Shown: in pieces, positions 49,843 to 59,849 of the stretch
Layout: every line of letters starts with the position of its first letter
Position numbering within the stretch: position 1 is the first letter of the stretch
Assembly (NCBI RefSeq): GCF_020037125.1
Contig: NZ_JAIQDG010000005.1
Coordinates: 124,001 to 188,000, forward strand
Direction of reading: 5' to 3'
Origin: Myxococcus sp. RHSTA-1-4
GTDB lineage: Bacteria; Myxococcota; Myxococcia; Myxococcales; Myxococcaceae
DNA length: 64,000 bases
Made by a program: the position numbers and the translations under genes
Notes under the pieces: generated by a model
Told to the model about the DNA's origin: nothing
Databases searched by the model: none
What the model saw: the letters and a program-made list of their open reading frames with translations, nothing else

Positions 49843-52287
49843 CTACTCCGCGCGCAGGACGACGATGGTCCGCTCCGGCACTCCGTACGTCGCCCCCGCC
49901 ACCGGCGCGGGCGCGTCCAGCCACGAGTTGCCCGTGACGCGGCTGCTCAGGCCCGCCGATGTGAGGTACTCCGGGCTGTCGAAGTACGACTGCGTGTCGA
50001 TGAGCCGCTTCCACTGGCGGCCCGGCACCTCGGGCAGGGTGAACTCCACCGCGCGGGGCTCCATGTTGATGAGCACCACCAGCTCCGGCCCGAAGGACAC
50101 GTCGTAGTAGTGGATCATCAGCTGCTTGGTGTCCCAGACCACCTCGGTGTTCTGCGCGCTCTTCCAGGCCAGCGGCGCGCCCTTCTCGTAGTCCGCCGGC
50201 GCGAAGGCGTACGCGTGCTCCTTGCGCAGGCGGATGGCCGCCTTGACGAAGTCGTACATCCGGTGGCGCTCGTCACGCGCCAGGTAGGCGCCCCACTGGT
50301 ACCAGTTGAAGGGGTTGTCCGCGCGCGTGGAGTACGCGTTGTTGTTGCCCAGCTGCGTCCGCATCCACTCGTCGCCGCCCAGAATCATGGGCGTGCCGTG
50401 GCTGACCATCATCGACATGAAGGCGTTGCGCATCATCTGCCGGCGCAGGCTCTCCGCGCGGGGGTCTCCCACCGGGCCCCAGTTGCGCGAGCGGTTGTGG
50501 CTCTCGCCGCTCTCCTTGTCGCAGAAGGGGCTGTTGGGCGTGTCGCAGCACACCGGGTTGAGCGGGCCGCACTTGTTCTGCTTCTCGTCGTACGCGAACA
50601 GGTCGTACATCGTGAAGCCGTCGTGCACGGTGATGAAGTTCATCGAGTGGTACGGACGGCGCCCGTTGCGCACGTACCACTCCTTGCTGCCGTACATCAG
50701 GAAGGCGCCGTCGGCGGAGCCCGGCCTGCCGCACAGCGAGCCCTCGTTGGAGTTGAGCTTCCAGTCGTCCCGGTTGATGAAGGAGCGCCACCAGTCGCGG
50801 AAGCGGCCGTTCCACTCGTACCAGCCGGCGCCCGGCTGGGTGAGCGAGTTGGGGAACTCGCCCATGGGCATGCAGTACCAGCCGCCCGCGCTCCAGGGCT
50901 CGGCGATGATGCGGGTGTTGTACTTCTGGAGGACGGGGTCGTCGACGATCTCCTGGAGCACCGTGTTGCGCGGGTCGTCCCAGCGGTTGTAGTCGCCGTC
51001 GCGCTCCCCGAGGATGGGCGCCAGGTCGAAGCGGAAGCCGTCCACGTGCAGCTCTTCCGCGTAGAAGCGCAGGCTGTCGATGGTCAGCTTGCGCATGGGC
51101 CGGTGGTTGGGCCGCGTCTGGTTGCCCACGCCGGTGTTGTTCCAGTACGTGCGCCGGTCCGGGTTGAGCGCGTAGTACGCCTGGTTGTCGATGCCGCGGA
51201 ACGAGTAGAGGCCGGCGGTCTCCGCGGGGTCCAGGGACTCCAGCGGCTCACCGGGCTGGACGTCGTCCGTCTCCAGCTTCTCGCGCCACAGGCCGCCCTC
51301 GCCGGTGTGGTTGTAGACCACGTCGACGATGACCTCGATGTCGCGCTTGTGCAGCTCCTCCACCATCCACTTGAACTCGTCGATGACCTCGTGCGGCCGC
51401 TTCATGGCCGCGTAGGACACCTCGGGGGCGAAGAAGTTGATGGTCTGGTAGCCCCAGTAGCCGCCGTCCAGCGGCTTCTCGTGGATGGGCAGCAGCTCCA
51501 CCGCGGTGATGCCCAGGTCCTTGAAGTAGTCCGCCTTCTCACCGAGGCCGCGGTAGGTGCCGGGGAAGCGCACGCCGCTGGCGGGGTCCGCCGTGAAGCC
51601 CTTGGCGTGCACCTCGTAGACGATGAGGTCGTTCCAGGAGTGGCCCTTCCAGTTCTCGTTCTGCCGGTTCTCCCGCCACTGCCGCTCCGTCTCGCCCCAC
51701 GGGTAGCTGCTCTGGACGAGGACGCTCTTGGCGGAGGCCGCGTACGTCACCTCCGTGCGGGCGGGGCCGCTGGCGGTGCTGCCCTTGCCCCAGTCGTGGT
51801 CCCGGTGCAGCGCCTTGGAGTACGGGTCCGTCAGCAGCTTGTTGGGGTTGAAGCGGTTGCCGTAGACGTCCACGTCCGCCTTGAAGCCGTGGATGGAGCC
51901 GGGGAACCACTTCGCGTCGTATTCCCAGTTGGGACCCCAGGCGCGGAAGCCGTAGTGCTGGCCCAGCCCCACGCCCTCCACGTAGACGCTCCACACGTCC
52001 CCGTAGCGCGTCATCTCGTAGGTGCGCGTGGGCCGGTTGATCTCCGGGTCGTCGAAGAGCAGCAGCTCCAGCCGGGTGGCGTTCTCCGAATAGAGGGTGA
52101 AGTTCACCCCCCGGTCCACGAAGGTGGGGCCCATGTGCCGCATGGACTCCACGTCCTCGACCGTGTAGCTCGGGGCCCGGGCTTCGCTGTGGTAGAGCCG
52201 GACATAGTCGCTCTCACTGCAGCCGAAGGCGAACAGGACGCTGGCCAGGGCCGCGCCCTTCAGGCGGGTCATACGGGGAGTGCTCAT
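49843..52287 (-). CDS. Isoamylase/GlgX-like GH13 debranching enzyme, lipoprotein
   Basis: 814 aa from the ATG at 52287 (a second ATG at 52272 is possible). Lipobox LFAFGC (Cys about 23). A CBM48-like domain (about 50-170; GVNFTLYSENATRLELLLFD, WSVYVEGVGLGQHYGFRAWGP) precedes the barrel: WNDLIVYEVHAKGFT, I DVVYNHTGEG, II HVDGFRFDLAPIL (nucleophile Asp), III IIAEPW (acid/base Glu), IV ITVHDGFT. This set is typical of isoamylase and GlgX (GH13_11), which cut alpha-1,6 branches. It is exported and anchored, unlike GlgX. It is the first gene of the minus-strand glucan operon and divergent from malK. Confidence 0.88.
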   Translation of the reverse strand: MSTPRMTRLKGAALASVLFAFGCSESDYVRLYHSEARAPSYTVEDVESMRHMGPTFVDRGVNFTLYSENATRLELLLFDDPEINRPTRTYEMTRYGDVWSVYVEGVGLGQHYGFRAWGPNWEYDAKWFPGSIHGFKADVDVYGNRFNPNKLLTDPYSKALHRDHDWGKGSTASGPARTEVTYAASAKSVLVQSSYPWGETERQWRENRQNENWKGHSWNDLIVYEVHAKGFTADPASGVRFPGTYRGLGEKADYFKDLGITAVELLPIHEKPLDGGYWGYQTINFFAPEVSYAAMKRPHEVIDEFKWMVEELHKRDIEVIVDVVYNHTGEGGLWREKLETDDVQPGEPLESLDPAETAGLYSFRGIDNQAYYALNPDRRTYWNNTGVGNQTRPNHRPMRKLTIDSLRFYAEELHVDGFRFDLAPILGERDGDYNRWDDPRNTVLQEIVDDPVLQKYNTRIIAEPWSAGGWYCMPMGEFPNSLTQPGAGWYEWNGRFRDWWRSFINRDDWKLNSNEGSLCGRPGSADGAFLMYGSKEWYVRNGRRPYHSMNFITVHDGFTMYDLFAYDEKQNKCGPLNPVCCDTPNSPFCDKESGESHNRSRNWGPVGDPRAESLRRQMMRNAFMSMMVSHGTPMILGGDEWMRTQLGNNNAYSTRADNPFNWYQWGAYLARDERHRMYDFVKAAIRLRKEHAYAFAPADYEKGAPLAWKSAQNTEVVWDTKQLMIHYYDVSFGPELVVLINMEPRAVEFTLPEVPGRQWKRLIDTQSYFDSPEYLTSAGLSSRVTGNSWLDAPAPVAGATYGVPERTIVVLRAE

Positions 52288-52359
52288 ACGGGTAGGCTGC
52301 CCTCGATGATCCGGACGTAGCTCGGCCCGGGAACGAACCCCGCTTCCATAACAAGCGGC

Positions 52360-52432
52360 TTCCGGGGCTGACAAGGCAGCCCCCGGAACCCCTACGGCTT
52401 GACGCACCGCGCCCAACCCCCGGGGGTTTGGG
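52360..52432. promoter_or_regulatory. Two inverted repeats in the divergent isoamylase/malK gap
   Basis: TTCCGGGGCTG (52360-52370) pairs with CAGCCCCCGGAA (52377-52388) with one bulged base. CCCAACCCCC (52412-52421) pairs with GGGGGTTTGGG (52422-52432), again with one extra base. They lie between the two divergent starts and may be operators shared by both operons. No convincing -35/-10 pair was found. Confidence 0.4.
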
Positions 52433-52494
52433 TAAAACCCGTGCGCGGGGGTAAGGTTCGCCGCCGTTCTCCCTACACATTATCCGAGCGCGTC

Positions 52495-53583
52495 TTGTCC
52501 GAAGTCATCCTGAGCGGAATCAAGAAGTCGTTTGGCCAGAACCTCATCGTGAAGGGCGTGGACCTTCAGGTGCGGGAAGGCGAGTTCCTGGTCATGGTGG
52601 GCCCTTCCGGCTGCGGGAAGACCACCCTGTTGCGGCTCATCGCCGGCCTGGAGCAGGTGGACTCGGGTGAGGTGCGCATCGGCGGGACGCGGGTGAACGA
52701 GGTCCCCCCGAGGGATCGCGACGTGGCGATGGTCTTCCAGTCGTACGCGCTCTACCCGCATATGACGGTGCGGGAGAACCTGGCCTTCGGCCTGACGCTG
52801 CGGAAGTACCCGGAGGCGGAGATCGCCTCGCGCGTGCAGGAAGTGGCGGGGATGCTGGAGCTGGGCCACCTCCTGGACCGCAAGCCCAAGGCGCTGTCCG
52901 GAGGCCAGCGCCAGCGCGTGGCCATGGGGCGCGCCATCGTCCGGCGGCCCAAGGTATTCCTCTTCGACGAGCCCCTGTCCAACCTGGACACCGCCCTGCG
53001 CGTGCAGATGCGCGGCGAGCTGGCGCGGCTGCACCGCCGGCTGGGCGCCACGATGATCTACGTCACCCACGACCAGGTGGAGGCGATGACGCTGGCCACC
53101 CGCGTGGCCGTCTTCAATGGCGGGCTCCTCCAGCAGGTGGGGCCGCCGCTGGAGCTGTACAACCGCCCGGCGAACCGCTTCGTGGCGGGATTCCTCGGCT
53201 CGCCGGCCATGAACTTCCTGGAGGCGAAGCGCGAGGGCGCCGGCTTCACGGGCCGGGGCTTCACCCTGCCCTGCCCCGCCGACGTGCCTTCGGATGCCGG
53301 CAAGGTGCTGGTGGGCCTGCGTCCCCAGGATTTGCGCGTGGCGGCGCAGGGGCCGCTGTCGGGCACGGTGGACGCGGTGGAGCGGCTGGGCTTCGACGGG
53401 TACGCCTTCCTCACCACGGAGGCGGGCCATGTGGCGGCGCGCTTCGACAAGGGGATGAACGTGGCCGTGGGGGACACGGTGTCCCTGGCGCCGGTGGCGG
53501 ACGCGCTGCACGTCTTCTCCGAGGACGGGACGCGGGCGCTACGCCACCCGGTGGAGCGCGACTCGCTGGAGGTGGCGTCGTGA
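52495..53583 (+). CDS. malK: MalK/MsmK-type sugar ABC transporter ATP-binding subunit
   Basis: About 362 aa with TTG start at 52495, chosen because the conserved domain begins there; the ribosome site is weak and the exact start is unsure. Walker [11 protein letters not shown]-loop [12 protein letters not shown], signature [14 protein letters not shown], Walker [13 protein letters not shown], switch VTHDQVEAM, and a C-terminal TOBE domain (VGLRPQDL). It powers the binding protein-permease fusion and MalG encoded next. Its stop overlaps the fusion gene start (GTGA). Confidence 0.92.
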   Translation: MSEVILSGIKKSFGQNLIVKGVDLQVREGEFLVMVGPSGCGKTTLLRLIAGLEQVDSGEVRIGGTRVNEVPPRDRDVAMVFQSYALYPHMTVRENLAFGLTLRKYPEAEIASRVQEVAGMLELGHLLDRKPKALSGGQRQRVAMGRAIVRRPKVFLFDEPLSNLDTALRVQMRGELARLHRRLGATMIYVTHDQVEAMTLATRVAVFNGGLLQQVGPPLELYNRPANRFVAGFLGSPAMNFLEAKREGAGFTGRGFTLPCPADVPSDAGKVLVGLRPQDLRVAAQGPLSGTVDAVERLGFDGYAFLTTEAGHVAARFDKGMNVAVGDTVSLAPVADALHVFSEDGTRALRHPVERDSLEVAS

Positions 53584-55763
53584 GGTGGCTGCTGGCGCTG
53601 GCGCTCCTCGCCTCCGCGTGGACCGCCCAGGCTGCCGGCGACGCGGCCCCACCTCTGAAGCTGTGGCACGCGTACCGGGGCGGCGAGGAGGCGGCGCTGG
53701 TCCAGGTCACCGAGCGGTTCACCGCCCGGACGGGCGTGAAGGTGGACCTGCTCGCCGTCCCCTATGACGCCTACGCCGCCAAGCTGACCAACGCGATTCC
53801 GCATGGGGCCGGCCCGGACGTCTTCATCTTCAACCACGAGCGGCTGCGCAACTTCCACGCGCAGCACCTGCTGGCGCCCACCACCGGCGTGCTCGTGCGC
53901 GGCGACTACTTCCCCAACGCCGTGGAGGCGCTGGAGCTGGATGGCCAGGTGTACGGCTATCCCATGTCGCTGAAGTCGCTGGGGCTCTACGTCAACACGA
54001 GGCTGGTGCCCGACCCGCCCACGACCACGGAGGAGCTGCTGCGGATGCTGCCGGCCCTGTCGGACGCGGGCGCGGGCCGCTTCGGCCTGGCGTACGAGAG
54101 CGGCGACTTCTACTTCCACGCGCCCTTCCTCTTCGGCTTCGGCGGCGAGCTGTTCGACGCGTCCGGCCGGGCGAGCTTCGACACCCAGGGCATGGCGCGC
54201 TCGCTGGCCTTCGTGAAGAAGCTGCAGGACGACCGCTACATCCCCCAGGAGGCGTCCGGCGCGCTGGTGAAGAGCCTCTTCAACGACGGACGCGCCGCCA
54301 TGGTCATCAGCGGCCCCTGGTTCGCGGGCGAGGTCTCCCCGTCCATCACCTACCGGGTGGTGGGCCTGCCGGTGGTGAGCGAGACGGGCATTCCCATGCG
54401 GCCCTTCCTGGGCGTGGAGGCGGCGTTCGTCTCCGCCCAGTCGAAGCAGGCCGGGAAGGCCCAGGCGCTGGCGCGCTTCCTCTCCCTGGGCGAGGCGTCG
54501 GTGGTGCGCACCACCGTGGGCCGGCAGATTCCGGCGGACGTGGCCGCGTACCAGTTGCAGGCGGTGAAGGACGACGCGCTCATCTCCTCCTTCCGCGAGG
54601 CGGCGCGGCACGCGACGCCCATGCCCAACACGCTGGAGATGGCACGGGTGTGGGAGCCCATGAAGCTGGCGCTGCGCGCGGTGCTCCAGGGCGGCACCGC
54701 CCCTCCGGACGCGGGCGCGCTGGCGGACCGCCGCTACCGCGCGCTGCACCGCGAGCGCCCACCCGACGCCAGCCCCCTCCCCTGGCTGGGGCTGGTGGGC
54801 GTCATGGCGCTGGGCGGCACGGCGTGGGTGCTGCGCCGGCCGGCCCCGGCGCTGTCCTTCAAGCAGCGCTATCCGGACGTGAAGCTGGCGGTGGCGTACC
54901 TGTCTCCCGCGGTGGCAGGCCTGCTGGTGCTGGTGTTCATCCCCTTCGCGGTGGGCCTCAGCCTGTCGCTCTTCCACCACGAGGCGGGCCAGTACTCGTT
55001 CGTCGGCCTGGCCAACTTCGTGGACATCCTCGCCAGCCGCGGCTACCGCATCACCGAGCCGCTGTCGTTCTACTTCACGCTGGCGGTGACGCTGCTGTGG
55101 ACGCTGGTGAACGTGGTGCTGCACGTGAGCATCGGCCTGTTCCTGGCGCTGCTGCTCAAGGACCCGCTCCTCAAGCTGAAGGGCCTGTACCGGGTGCTGC
55201 TCATCATTCCCTGGGCGGTGCCCAACTACATCACCGCGCTGATGTGGAAGGGCATGTTCCACCGGCAGTTCGGCGCCATCAACGGCCTGCTGGTGGCGCT
55301 GGGGCTGGAGCCGGTGAGCTGGTTCACCCGCTTCTCCACCGCCTTCGCCGCCAACGTGGCCACCAACACCTGGCTGGGCTTCCCCTTCATGATGGTGGTG
55401 GCGCTGGGCGCGCTCCAGTCCATTCCCCAGGAGCTGTACGAGGCGGCGGAGGTGGACGGCGCCAGCAAGTGGACGCAGTTCCGGCGCATCACCCTGCCGC
55501 TGCTCAAGCCCGCCATGCTGCCGGCCGTCATCCTCGGCAGCGTGTGGACGTTCAACATGTTCAACATCATCTACCTGGTGTCCGGGGGCGAGCCGGGCGG
55601 CGCCACGGACATCCTGGTGTCCGAGGCCTTCCGCTGGGCCTTCCAGCGCAATGAGCAGTACGGCTTCGCCGCGGCGTACTCGGTCCTCATCTTCGTGGTG
55701 CTGCTGGCCTGGTCCAGCTTCACCCGGCGCCTGACGCGGTCCTCCTCGGAGGTGCTGGGATGA
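53580..55763 (+). CDS. Natural fusion of a maltodextrin-binding protein and a MalF-type permease
   Basis: 727 aa in one open frame, GTG start. Residues 1-18 are a signal peptide. Residues about 25-385 are a family 1 solute-binding protein like MalE ([59 protein letters not shown]). Residues about 400-417 form a membrane helix; a MalF-like permease then runs from about 430 to 727 with about six helices and the EAA loop [25 protein letters not shown]. MalE and MalF are normally two proteins. Topology works: the binding domain stays outside, tethered to the permease. Overlaps malK and malG by four bases each. Confidence 0.9.
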   Translation: MRWLLALALLASAWTAQAAGDAAPPLKLWHAYRGGEEAALVQVTERFTARTGVKVDLLAVPYDAYAAKLTNAIPHGAGPDVFIFNHERLRNFHAQHLLAPTTGVLVRGDYFPNAVEALELDGQVYGYPMSLKSLGLYVNTRLVPDPPTTTEELLRMLPALSDAGAGRFGLAYESGDFYFHAPFLFGFGGELFDASGRASFDTQGMARSLAFVKKLQDDRYIPQEASGALVKSLFNDGRAAMVISGPWFAGEVSPSITYRVVGLPVVSETGIPMRPFLGVEAAFVSAQSKQAGKAQALARFLSLGEASVVRTTVGRQIPADVAAYQLQAVKDDALISSFREAARHATPMPNTLEMARVWEPMKLALRAVLQGGTAPPDAGALADRRYRALHRERPPDASPLPWLGLVGVMALGGTAWVLRRPAPALSFKQRYPDVKLAVAYLSPAVAGLLVLVFIPFAVGLSLSLFHHEAGQYSFVGLANFVDILASRGYRITEPLSFYFTLAVTLLWTLVNVVLHVSIGLFLALLLKDPLLKLKGLYRVLLIIPWAVPNYITALMWKGMFHRQFGAINGLLVALGLEPVSWFTRFSTAFAANVATNTWLGFPFMMVVALGALQSIPQELYEAAEVDGASKWTQFRRITLPLLKPAMLPAVILGSVWTFNMFNIIYLVSGGEPGGATDILVSEAFRWAFQRNEQYGFAAAYSVLIFVVLLAWSSFTRRLTRSSSEVLG

Positions 55764-56608
55764 GCCGCCCGTCCCGCCTGAAGATGGCCGCCATCCACGC
55801 CGGGCTGTCGTTGCTGTGCATGGCGACGCTCTACCCGGTGCTCTGGGTGGTGAAGATGGCCCTGTCGCCCACGGACGGGCTGGCGCTCACCGCCAATCCG
55901 TTCCCCGAGACGGTCACCCTGGAGCACTTCCGCGAGGTGCTCCTGGGCACGGACACGGCGGGGCGGTGGCTGTTCGGCCGGCAGCTCCTGTCGAGCATCG
56001 TGGTGTCCGGCGCCACCACCCTGGTGGGCCTGGCGCTGGCGGTGTCCGCGGCCTACGCGCTGTCCCGCTTCCGCTTCCCCGGCAAGGAAGGCGGGATGCA
56101 GGCGCTGCTGATTACGCAGATGTTCCCGGCGACGCTGATGCTGGTGCCCATCTACAGCATCCTCCAGAAGCTGCACCTGCTGGACAGCCTCACGGGCCTG
56201 GTCCTGGTGTACGCCACCACGGCCATGCCCTTCTGCATCTGGATGCTGAAGGGCTACTTCGACACGCTGCCGCGCGAATTGGAGGAGGCGGCGGTGATGG
56301 ACGGGGCCTCCCCCGCCCAGGTGTTCCTCCGCGTCGTGCTGCCGCTGGCCCGCCCCGCGCTGGCCGTGACGGCGCTTTTCTCCTTCATGACGGCGTGGAA
56401 CGAGTTCATCCTCGCCGCCACGCTGCTCAATGACCCGACCCGCTTCACCCTGCCCGTCGCCCTCCAGCGGTACGTGGGCGAGTACAAGGTGGAGTGGGGC
56501 AAGTTCGCCGCCTGCGCGCTCGTGGTGTCCGCGCCGGTCATGGCGTTGTTCTTCGCTCTCCAGAAGCACCTCGTCGGCGGTCTCACCGCTGGCGGCGTCA
56601 AGGGGTGA
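55760..56608 (+). CDS. malG: MalG-type sugar ABC transporter permease
   Basis: 282 aa, family length, six predicted membrane helices. The EAA loop reads LEEAAVMDGASPAQVFLRVVLPLARP, the contact site for MalK. The AWNEFILAATLL segment and FTLPVALQ are typical of MalG. It pairs with the MalF half of the fusion. The start overlaps the fusion stop (ATGA). A lipoprotein gene follows after 6 bases, probably in the same operon. Confidence 0.92.
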   Translation: MSRPSRLKMAAIHAGLSLLCMATLYPVLWVVKMALSPTDGLALTANPFPETVTLEHFREVLLGTDTAGRWLFGRQLLSSIVVSGATTLVGLALAVSAAYALSRFRFPGKEGGMQALLITQMFPATLMLVPIYSILQKLHLLDSLTGLVLVYATTAMPFCIWMLKGYFDTLPRELEEAAVMDGASPAQVFLRVVLPLARPALAVTALFSFMTAWNEFILAATLLNDPTRFTLPVALQRYVGEYKVEWGKFAACALVVSAPVMALFFALQKHLVGGLTAGGVKG

Positions 56609-56614
56609 TGGCCG

Positions 56615-59491
56615 ATGTCGTCTCGTTGTCTCCGGTCCCTGCTGCTCGTATTGCCGTTGCTCGCCGTGGCGTGCGGCGACGACTCCGACGGAGTCGTCCC
56701 GCCCCAGCTCACCCCGCCCACGGTGCGGGAAATCCAGCCCACGGGCGGCCCCGTGGCGGGCAATACGCTCGTCAACATCTATGGCTCCGGCTTCCAGCCC
56801 GGCGCGAAGGCGTTCCTGGGCAACCTGGAGCTGCAGCGGACGGTGGTGGTCAACTCCTTCCGTCTCTACGGCTACACCCCCACCGCCAGCTCGGGACGCA
56901 TGGACGTGCGGGTGTGGAACCCGGATGGCGCGTACGGCGTGCTGGTGAAGGGCTTCACCTATGAGGGCCCGCCCACGCCGAGCATCGCCCAGGCCGAGGT
57001 GGTCAACGGCAACACCGACACGGTGAGCGGCGGGCCGCCGGTGGGCGTCACCGTCCGGGGCGCCGTCACCGTGCCCGGCGTCACCCGCGGCATCGGCCAG
57101 GGCGGCGGCGTGCGGGCACAGGTGGGCTTCGCCGCGGGCAACGCGGAGCTGCTCCTCCAGGAGAGCTACACCTGGGAGGAGGCCACGTACGAGACGGACT
57201 CCGGCAGCGGCGAGGCGGACATCTACAAGGGCAACGTGCTGCTCCAGGCGCCCATTGGCGGGGAGAACCGCGAGTGGGTCGTCGCCGTTCGCTTCTCCAT
57301 CGACGGGGGGAGCACCTGGGTGATGGCGGACGGCGACGGCATCGCCAACGGCGTGTCGGCGGAGATGATGCGGCGGGTGTTCATCGCCCGGCCGCGGGTG
57401 GACTACTGCAAGCTGGGCCCGGACGGGAATCGCGCCAACCCGGAGCACTTCTACCTGCCGACGGACACCACGCTCGTCAAGGTGGCCGGCCAGGTGTACG
57501 CGGCGGGCATCACCCAGGGCGCCGGAGGGGGCTCGGGCGTGGTGGCGCAGCTCGGGTACGGCCCGCAGGACACGGACCCGCGCACCTCCGACGCCTGGAC
57601 GTGGGTCAACGCCACATACAAGACGGAGCACGGCAACAACGACGAGTGGGAGGCCGACCTGCCCAACCCGGGCGCCGTGGGTACCTACAGGCTCGCCTTC
57701 CGCTTCAGCATCAGTGAGAACGCCTGGCGCGTGTGCGACGCGGACGGCGTCAACGACAGCACCTCGGGGGAGCTGACCTTCAGCCTGGCGAAGCTGGGCA
57801 CCCTCACCGTGGGCAGCGAGCCGCCGAAGCCGAAGGTGTCGTGGTGCAAGATTGGCGAGGACCAGAAGGCCCCCGAGGTCATCGCGTACCAGACCAACCA
57901 GACCACCGGCCTGAAGACGGTGTTCGCCCAGGTCCACCTGCCGGGCGTGACGGACAAGGTGGGCGCGGGCCCGGGCATCGCCGGTCAGCTCGGCTGGGGC
58001 CCCGCGGGCGAGGACCCGCGCACCTCGCCGCTGTGGAACTGGTCCACGCCGCTGGTGTTCAACAAGGACAACTTCGGGGCCAACGACGAGTGGAAGGCCA
58101 CGCTCCCCAACCCCGCGGTGAGCGGCGAGTACCGCTACGCGGTGCGTTTCAATGCCGACGGCGGCCCCCTGCGCGTGTGTGACGGCAACGGCACCGACGA
58201 CGGCGGCCAGGAGTTCCAGTTGGACCAGCTCGGCACGCTCAACGTCACCGGCCCGTCCGCGCCGCCCACGGTAGTGGGCTACTGCAAGCTGGGGGCGACC
58301 GGGAACGACACGCCCGAGTCACTGCAGTACACGACGGCGTCCGCGGCCTCCCACAGGGTGGTGGGCCAGGTGTTCGTGCAGAGCGTGACGAACGGGGCCG
58401 GCCAGGGCGCCAACATCGTGGGCCAGCTCGGCTGGGGGCCCGAGGGCCAGGACCCGACGACGTCCGCGCAGTGGAACTGGACGACCACGGGCACGTACCG
58501 GGGCGACACCGGTGACACCGGCAACAACGACGAGTACGAGGCCACGCTGCCCAACCCGGGCACGGTGGGTAGCTTCCGGTTCGCCTACCGCTTCCGGGTG
58601 AACGGCGGCGCGTTCCTCTACTGCGACGCGGACGGCAACACCGGCGCCGCCGGCTTCGACGTGGCGCGGATTGGCACGCTGACGGTGGAGCAGGGGCAGG
58701 TGCCCACTTCCGTGTGCCGGCTGCAGAGCGTGAGCGCGGACACGATAGGCAGTGGTGCCGCCGTCACCGCCGTAGGCCGCGTGCGCATCCCCGGCGTCAC
58801 CGACGGGCCAGGCGCGGGCGCGAACCTCCAGGTCGAGGTGGGCCTGGGCGCGGCGGGGGTGAACGCCTCCACCGAACCTGGGGCCTTCACCTGGAAGGCC
58901 GCGACGTACTCGCGCGAGGCCGAGGGCGAGGCGGCCACGGACGAGTTCACCGTGGAGTTCCACCCGGCGTACACGGTCAGCCGCACGGTGAGCATGCGTT
59001 ACAGCACGGATGGCGGGGCCTGGACGTACTGCGACAAGGACGGCAATGACGTGGGCGGATACACCGTCGAGCAGCAGCACGCCCTCTTGGTGAACAACCA
59101 CTCGGACATCGGGTACTGCAACCTGCAGCATCCTTTCACCATGATGACAACCGCGACCGGGAACGACCGCACCGTCTACGGGCAGGTTTGGGAGGGAGGG
59201 GTTACCGACTCGGCTGGCGCGGGCGCGGGGCTCGTGGCGCACCTGGGCTACGGCAGCACGGCCCAGGACCCGGGAGTCGCCGGCTGGACGTGGATTCTGG
59301 CCCCCTACGACCAGGACGTCGGAAACAACGACCAGTTCGCCGTCCCCCTGCCCGACCTGCCTGTGGGAACGTCGTACATGTACCGGTACTCGCTCAATGG
59401 CGGGCCCTACTGCTACGGCGATCGCGATGACAGAGGCGGCAGCGGCAACGGCTTCCAGGGTGGAGACGTGGGGACGGTCACCGCCCCCTGA
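56615..59491 (+). CDS. Large lipoprotein with an IPT/TIG domain and six tandem repeats
   Basis: 958 aa. Signal peptide with lipobox LLAVAC (Cys about 20). An IPT/TIG domain follows (about 34-117). Six repeats come next, starting near residues 118, 260, 405, 550, 695 and 828 (130-145 residues each). Five of the six open with a Cys motif such as YCKL or WCKI (the fourth and fifth vary slightly), then carry VxGQVxxxGVT, QLGWGPxGxDPxTS, WNW, GNNDEWEAxLPNP and RF..GG..VCDADG; the last Cys may bridge the first. Each looks like a beta-sandwich with exposed Trp/Tyr. Position after malG suggests a surface glucan-binding lipoprotein, like SusE/F in role. That is inference. Confidence 0.75.
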   Translation: MSSRCLRSLLLVLPLLAVACGDDSDGVVPPQLTPPTVREIQPTGGPVAGNTLVNIYGSGFQPGAKAFLGNLELQRTVVVNSFRLYGYTPTASSGRMDVRVWNPDGAYGVLVKGFTYEGPPTPSIAQAEVVNGNTDTVSGGPPVGVTVRGAVTVPGVTRGIGQGGGVRAQVGFAAGNAELLLQESYTWEEATYETDSGSGEADIYKGNVLLQAPIGGENREWVVAVRFSIDGGSTWVMADGDGIANGVSAEMMRRVFIARPRVDYCKLGPDGNRANPEHFYLPTDTTLVKVAGQVYAAGITQGAGGGSGVVAQLGYGPQDTDPRTSDAWTWVNATYKTEHGNNDEWEADLPNPGAVGTYRLAFRFSISENAWRVCDADGVNDSTSGELTFSLAKLGTLTVGSEPPKPKVSWCKIGEDQKAPEVIAYQTNQTTGLKTVFAQVHLPGVTDKVGAGPGIAGQLGWGPAGEDPRTSPLWNWSTPLVFNKDNFGANDEWKATLPNPAVSGEYRYAVRFNADGGPLRVCDGNGTDDGGQEFQLDQLGTLNVTGPSAPPTVVGYCKLGATGNDTPESLQYTTASAASHRVVGQVFVQSVTNGAGQGANIVGQLGWGPEGQDPTTSAQWNWTTTGTYRGDTGDTGNNDEYEATLPNPGTVGSFRFAYRFRVNGGAFLYCDADGNTGAAGFDVARIGTLTVEQGQVPTSVCRLQSVSADTIGSGAAVTAVGRVRIPGVTDGPGAGANLQVEVGLGAAGVNASTEPGAFTWKAATYSREAEGEAATDEFTVEFHPAYTVSRTVSMRYSTDGGAWTYCDKDGNDVGGYTVEQQHALLVNNHSDIGYCNLQHPFTMMTTATGNDRTVYGQVWEGGVTDSAGAGAGLVAHLGYGSTAQDPGVAGWTWILAPYDQDVGNNDQFAVPLPDLPVGTSYMYRYSLNGGPYCYGDRDDRGGSGNGFQGGDVGTVTAP

Positions 59492-59578
59492 GCCAGGCAG
59501 TCAGACCACAGCCCGTCCGGGCGTCTTCACTCTCCGGATGGGCCGCGCTGGAATGATCAGGACGCTGAAAACGTATGC

Positions 59579-59605
59579 TTGACAGTGGGGGGCACGCTCT
59601 ATAAA
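59579..59605 (+). promoter_or_regulatory. Strong promoter of the tRNA-Val/tRNA-Asp pair
   Basis: TTGACA (59579-59584) and TATAAA (59600-59605) are both consensus-like, with a short 15-base spacer, 35 bases before tRNA-Val. Confidence 0.65.
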
Positions 59606-59639
59606 AGCCCCCCTCGTTGCAGCGCGGCGGACGCCTTCA

Positions 59640-59711
59640 GGGCGGATAGCTCAGCGGTAGAGCGTCGCCCTTACAAGGCGAGGGTCACAGGTTCAATCCC
59701 TGTTCCGCCCA
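59640..59711 (+). tRNA. tRNA-Val (anticodon TAC)
   Basis: Full cloverleaf: acceptor GGGCGGA/TCCGCCC, D-arm GCTC..GAGC, anticodon stem TCGCC/GGCGA with loop CTTACAA giving TAC, T-arm ACAGG-TTCAATC-CCTGT. CCA is not encoded. Transcribed with tRNA-Asp 7 bases downstream. Confidence 0.96.
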
Positions 59712-59718
59712 TGGTTGT

Positions 59719-59795
<77 letters not shown>

Positions 59796-59800
59796 TTGAG

Positions 59801-59837
59801 AGCCCAGCAATCCTCAGGGGTTGCTGGGCTTTTCTTT
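59801..59837 (+). terminator. Rho-independent terminator of the tRNA operon
   Basis: Perfect 10-base stem AGCCCAGCAA / TTGCTGGGCT with a 10-base loop, followed by a T-rich run TTTCTTTTT. The clearest intrinsic terminator in the window. Confidence 0.9.
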
Positions 59838-59849
59838 TTCCTCCGCCTC

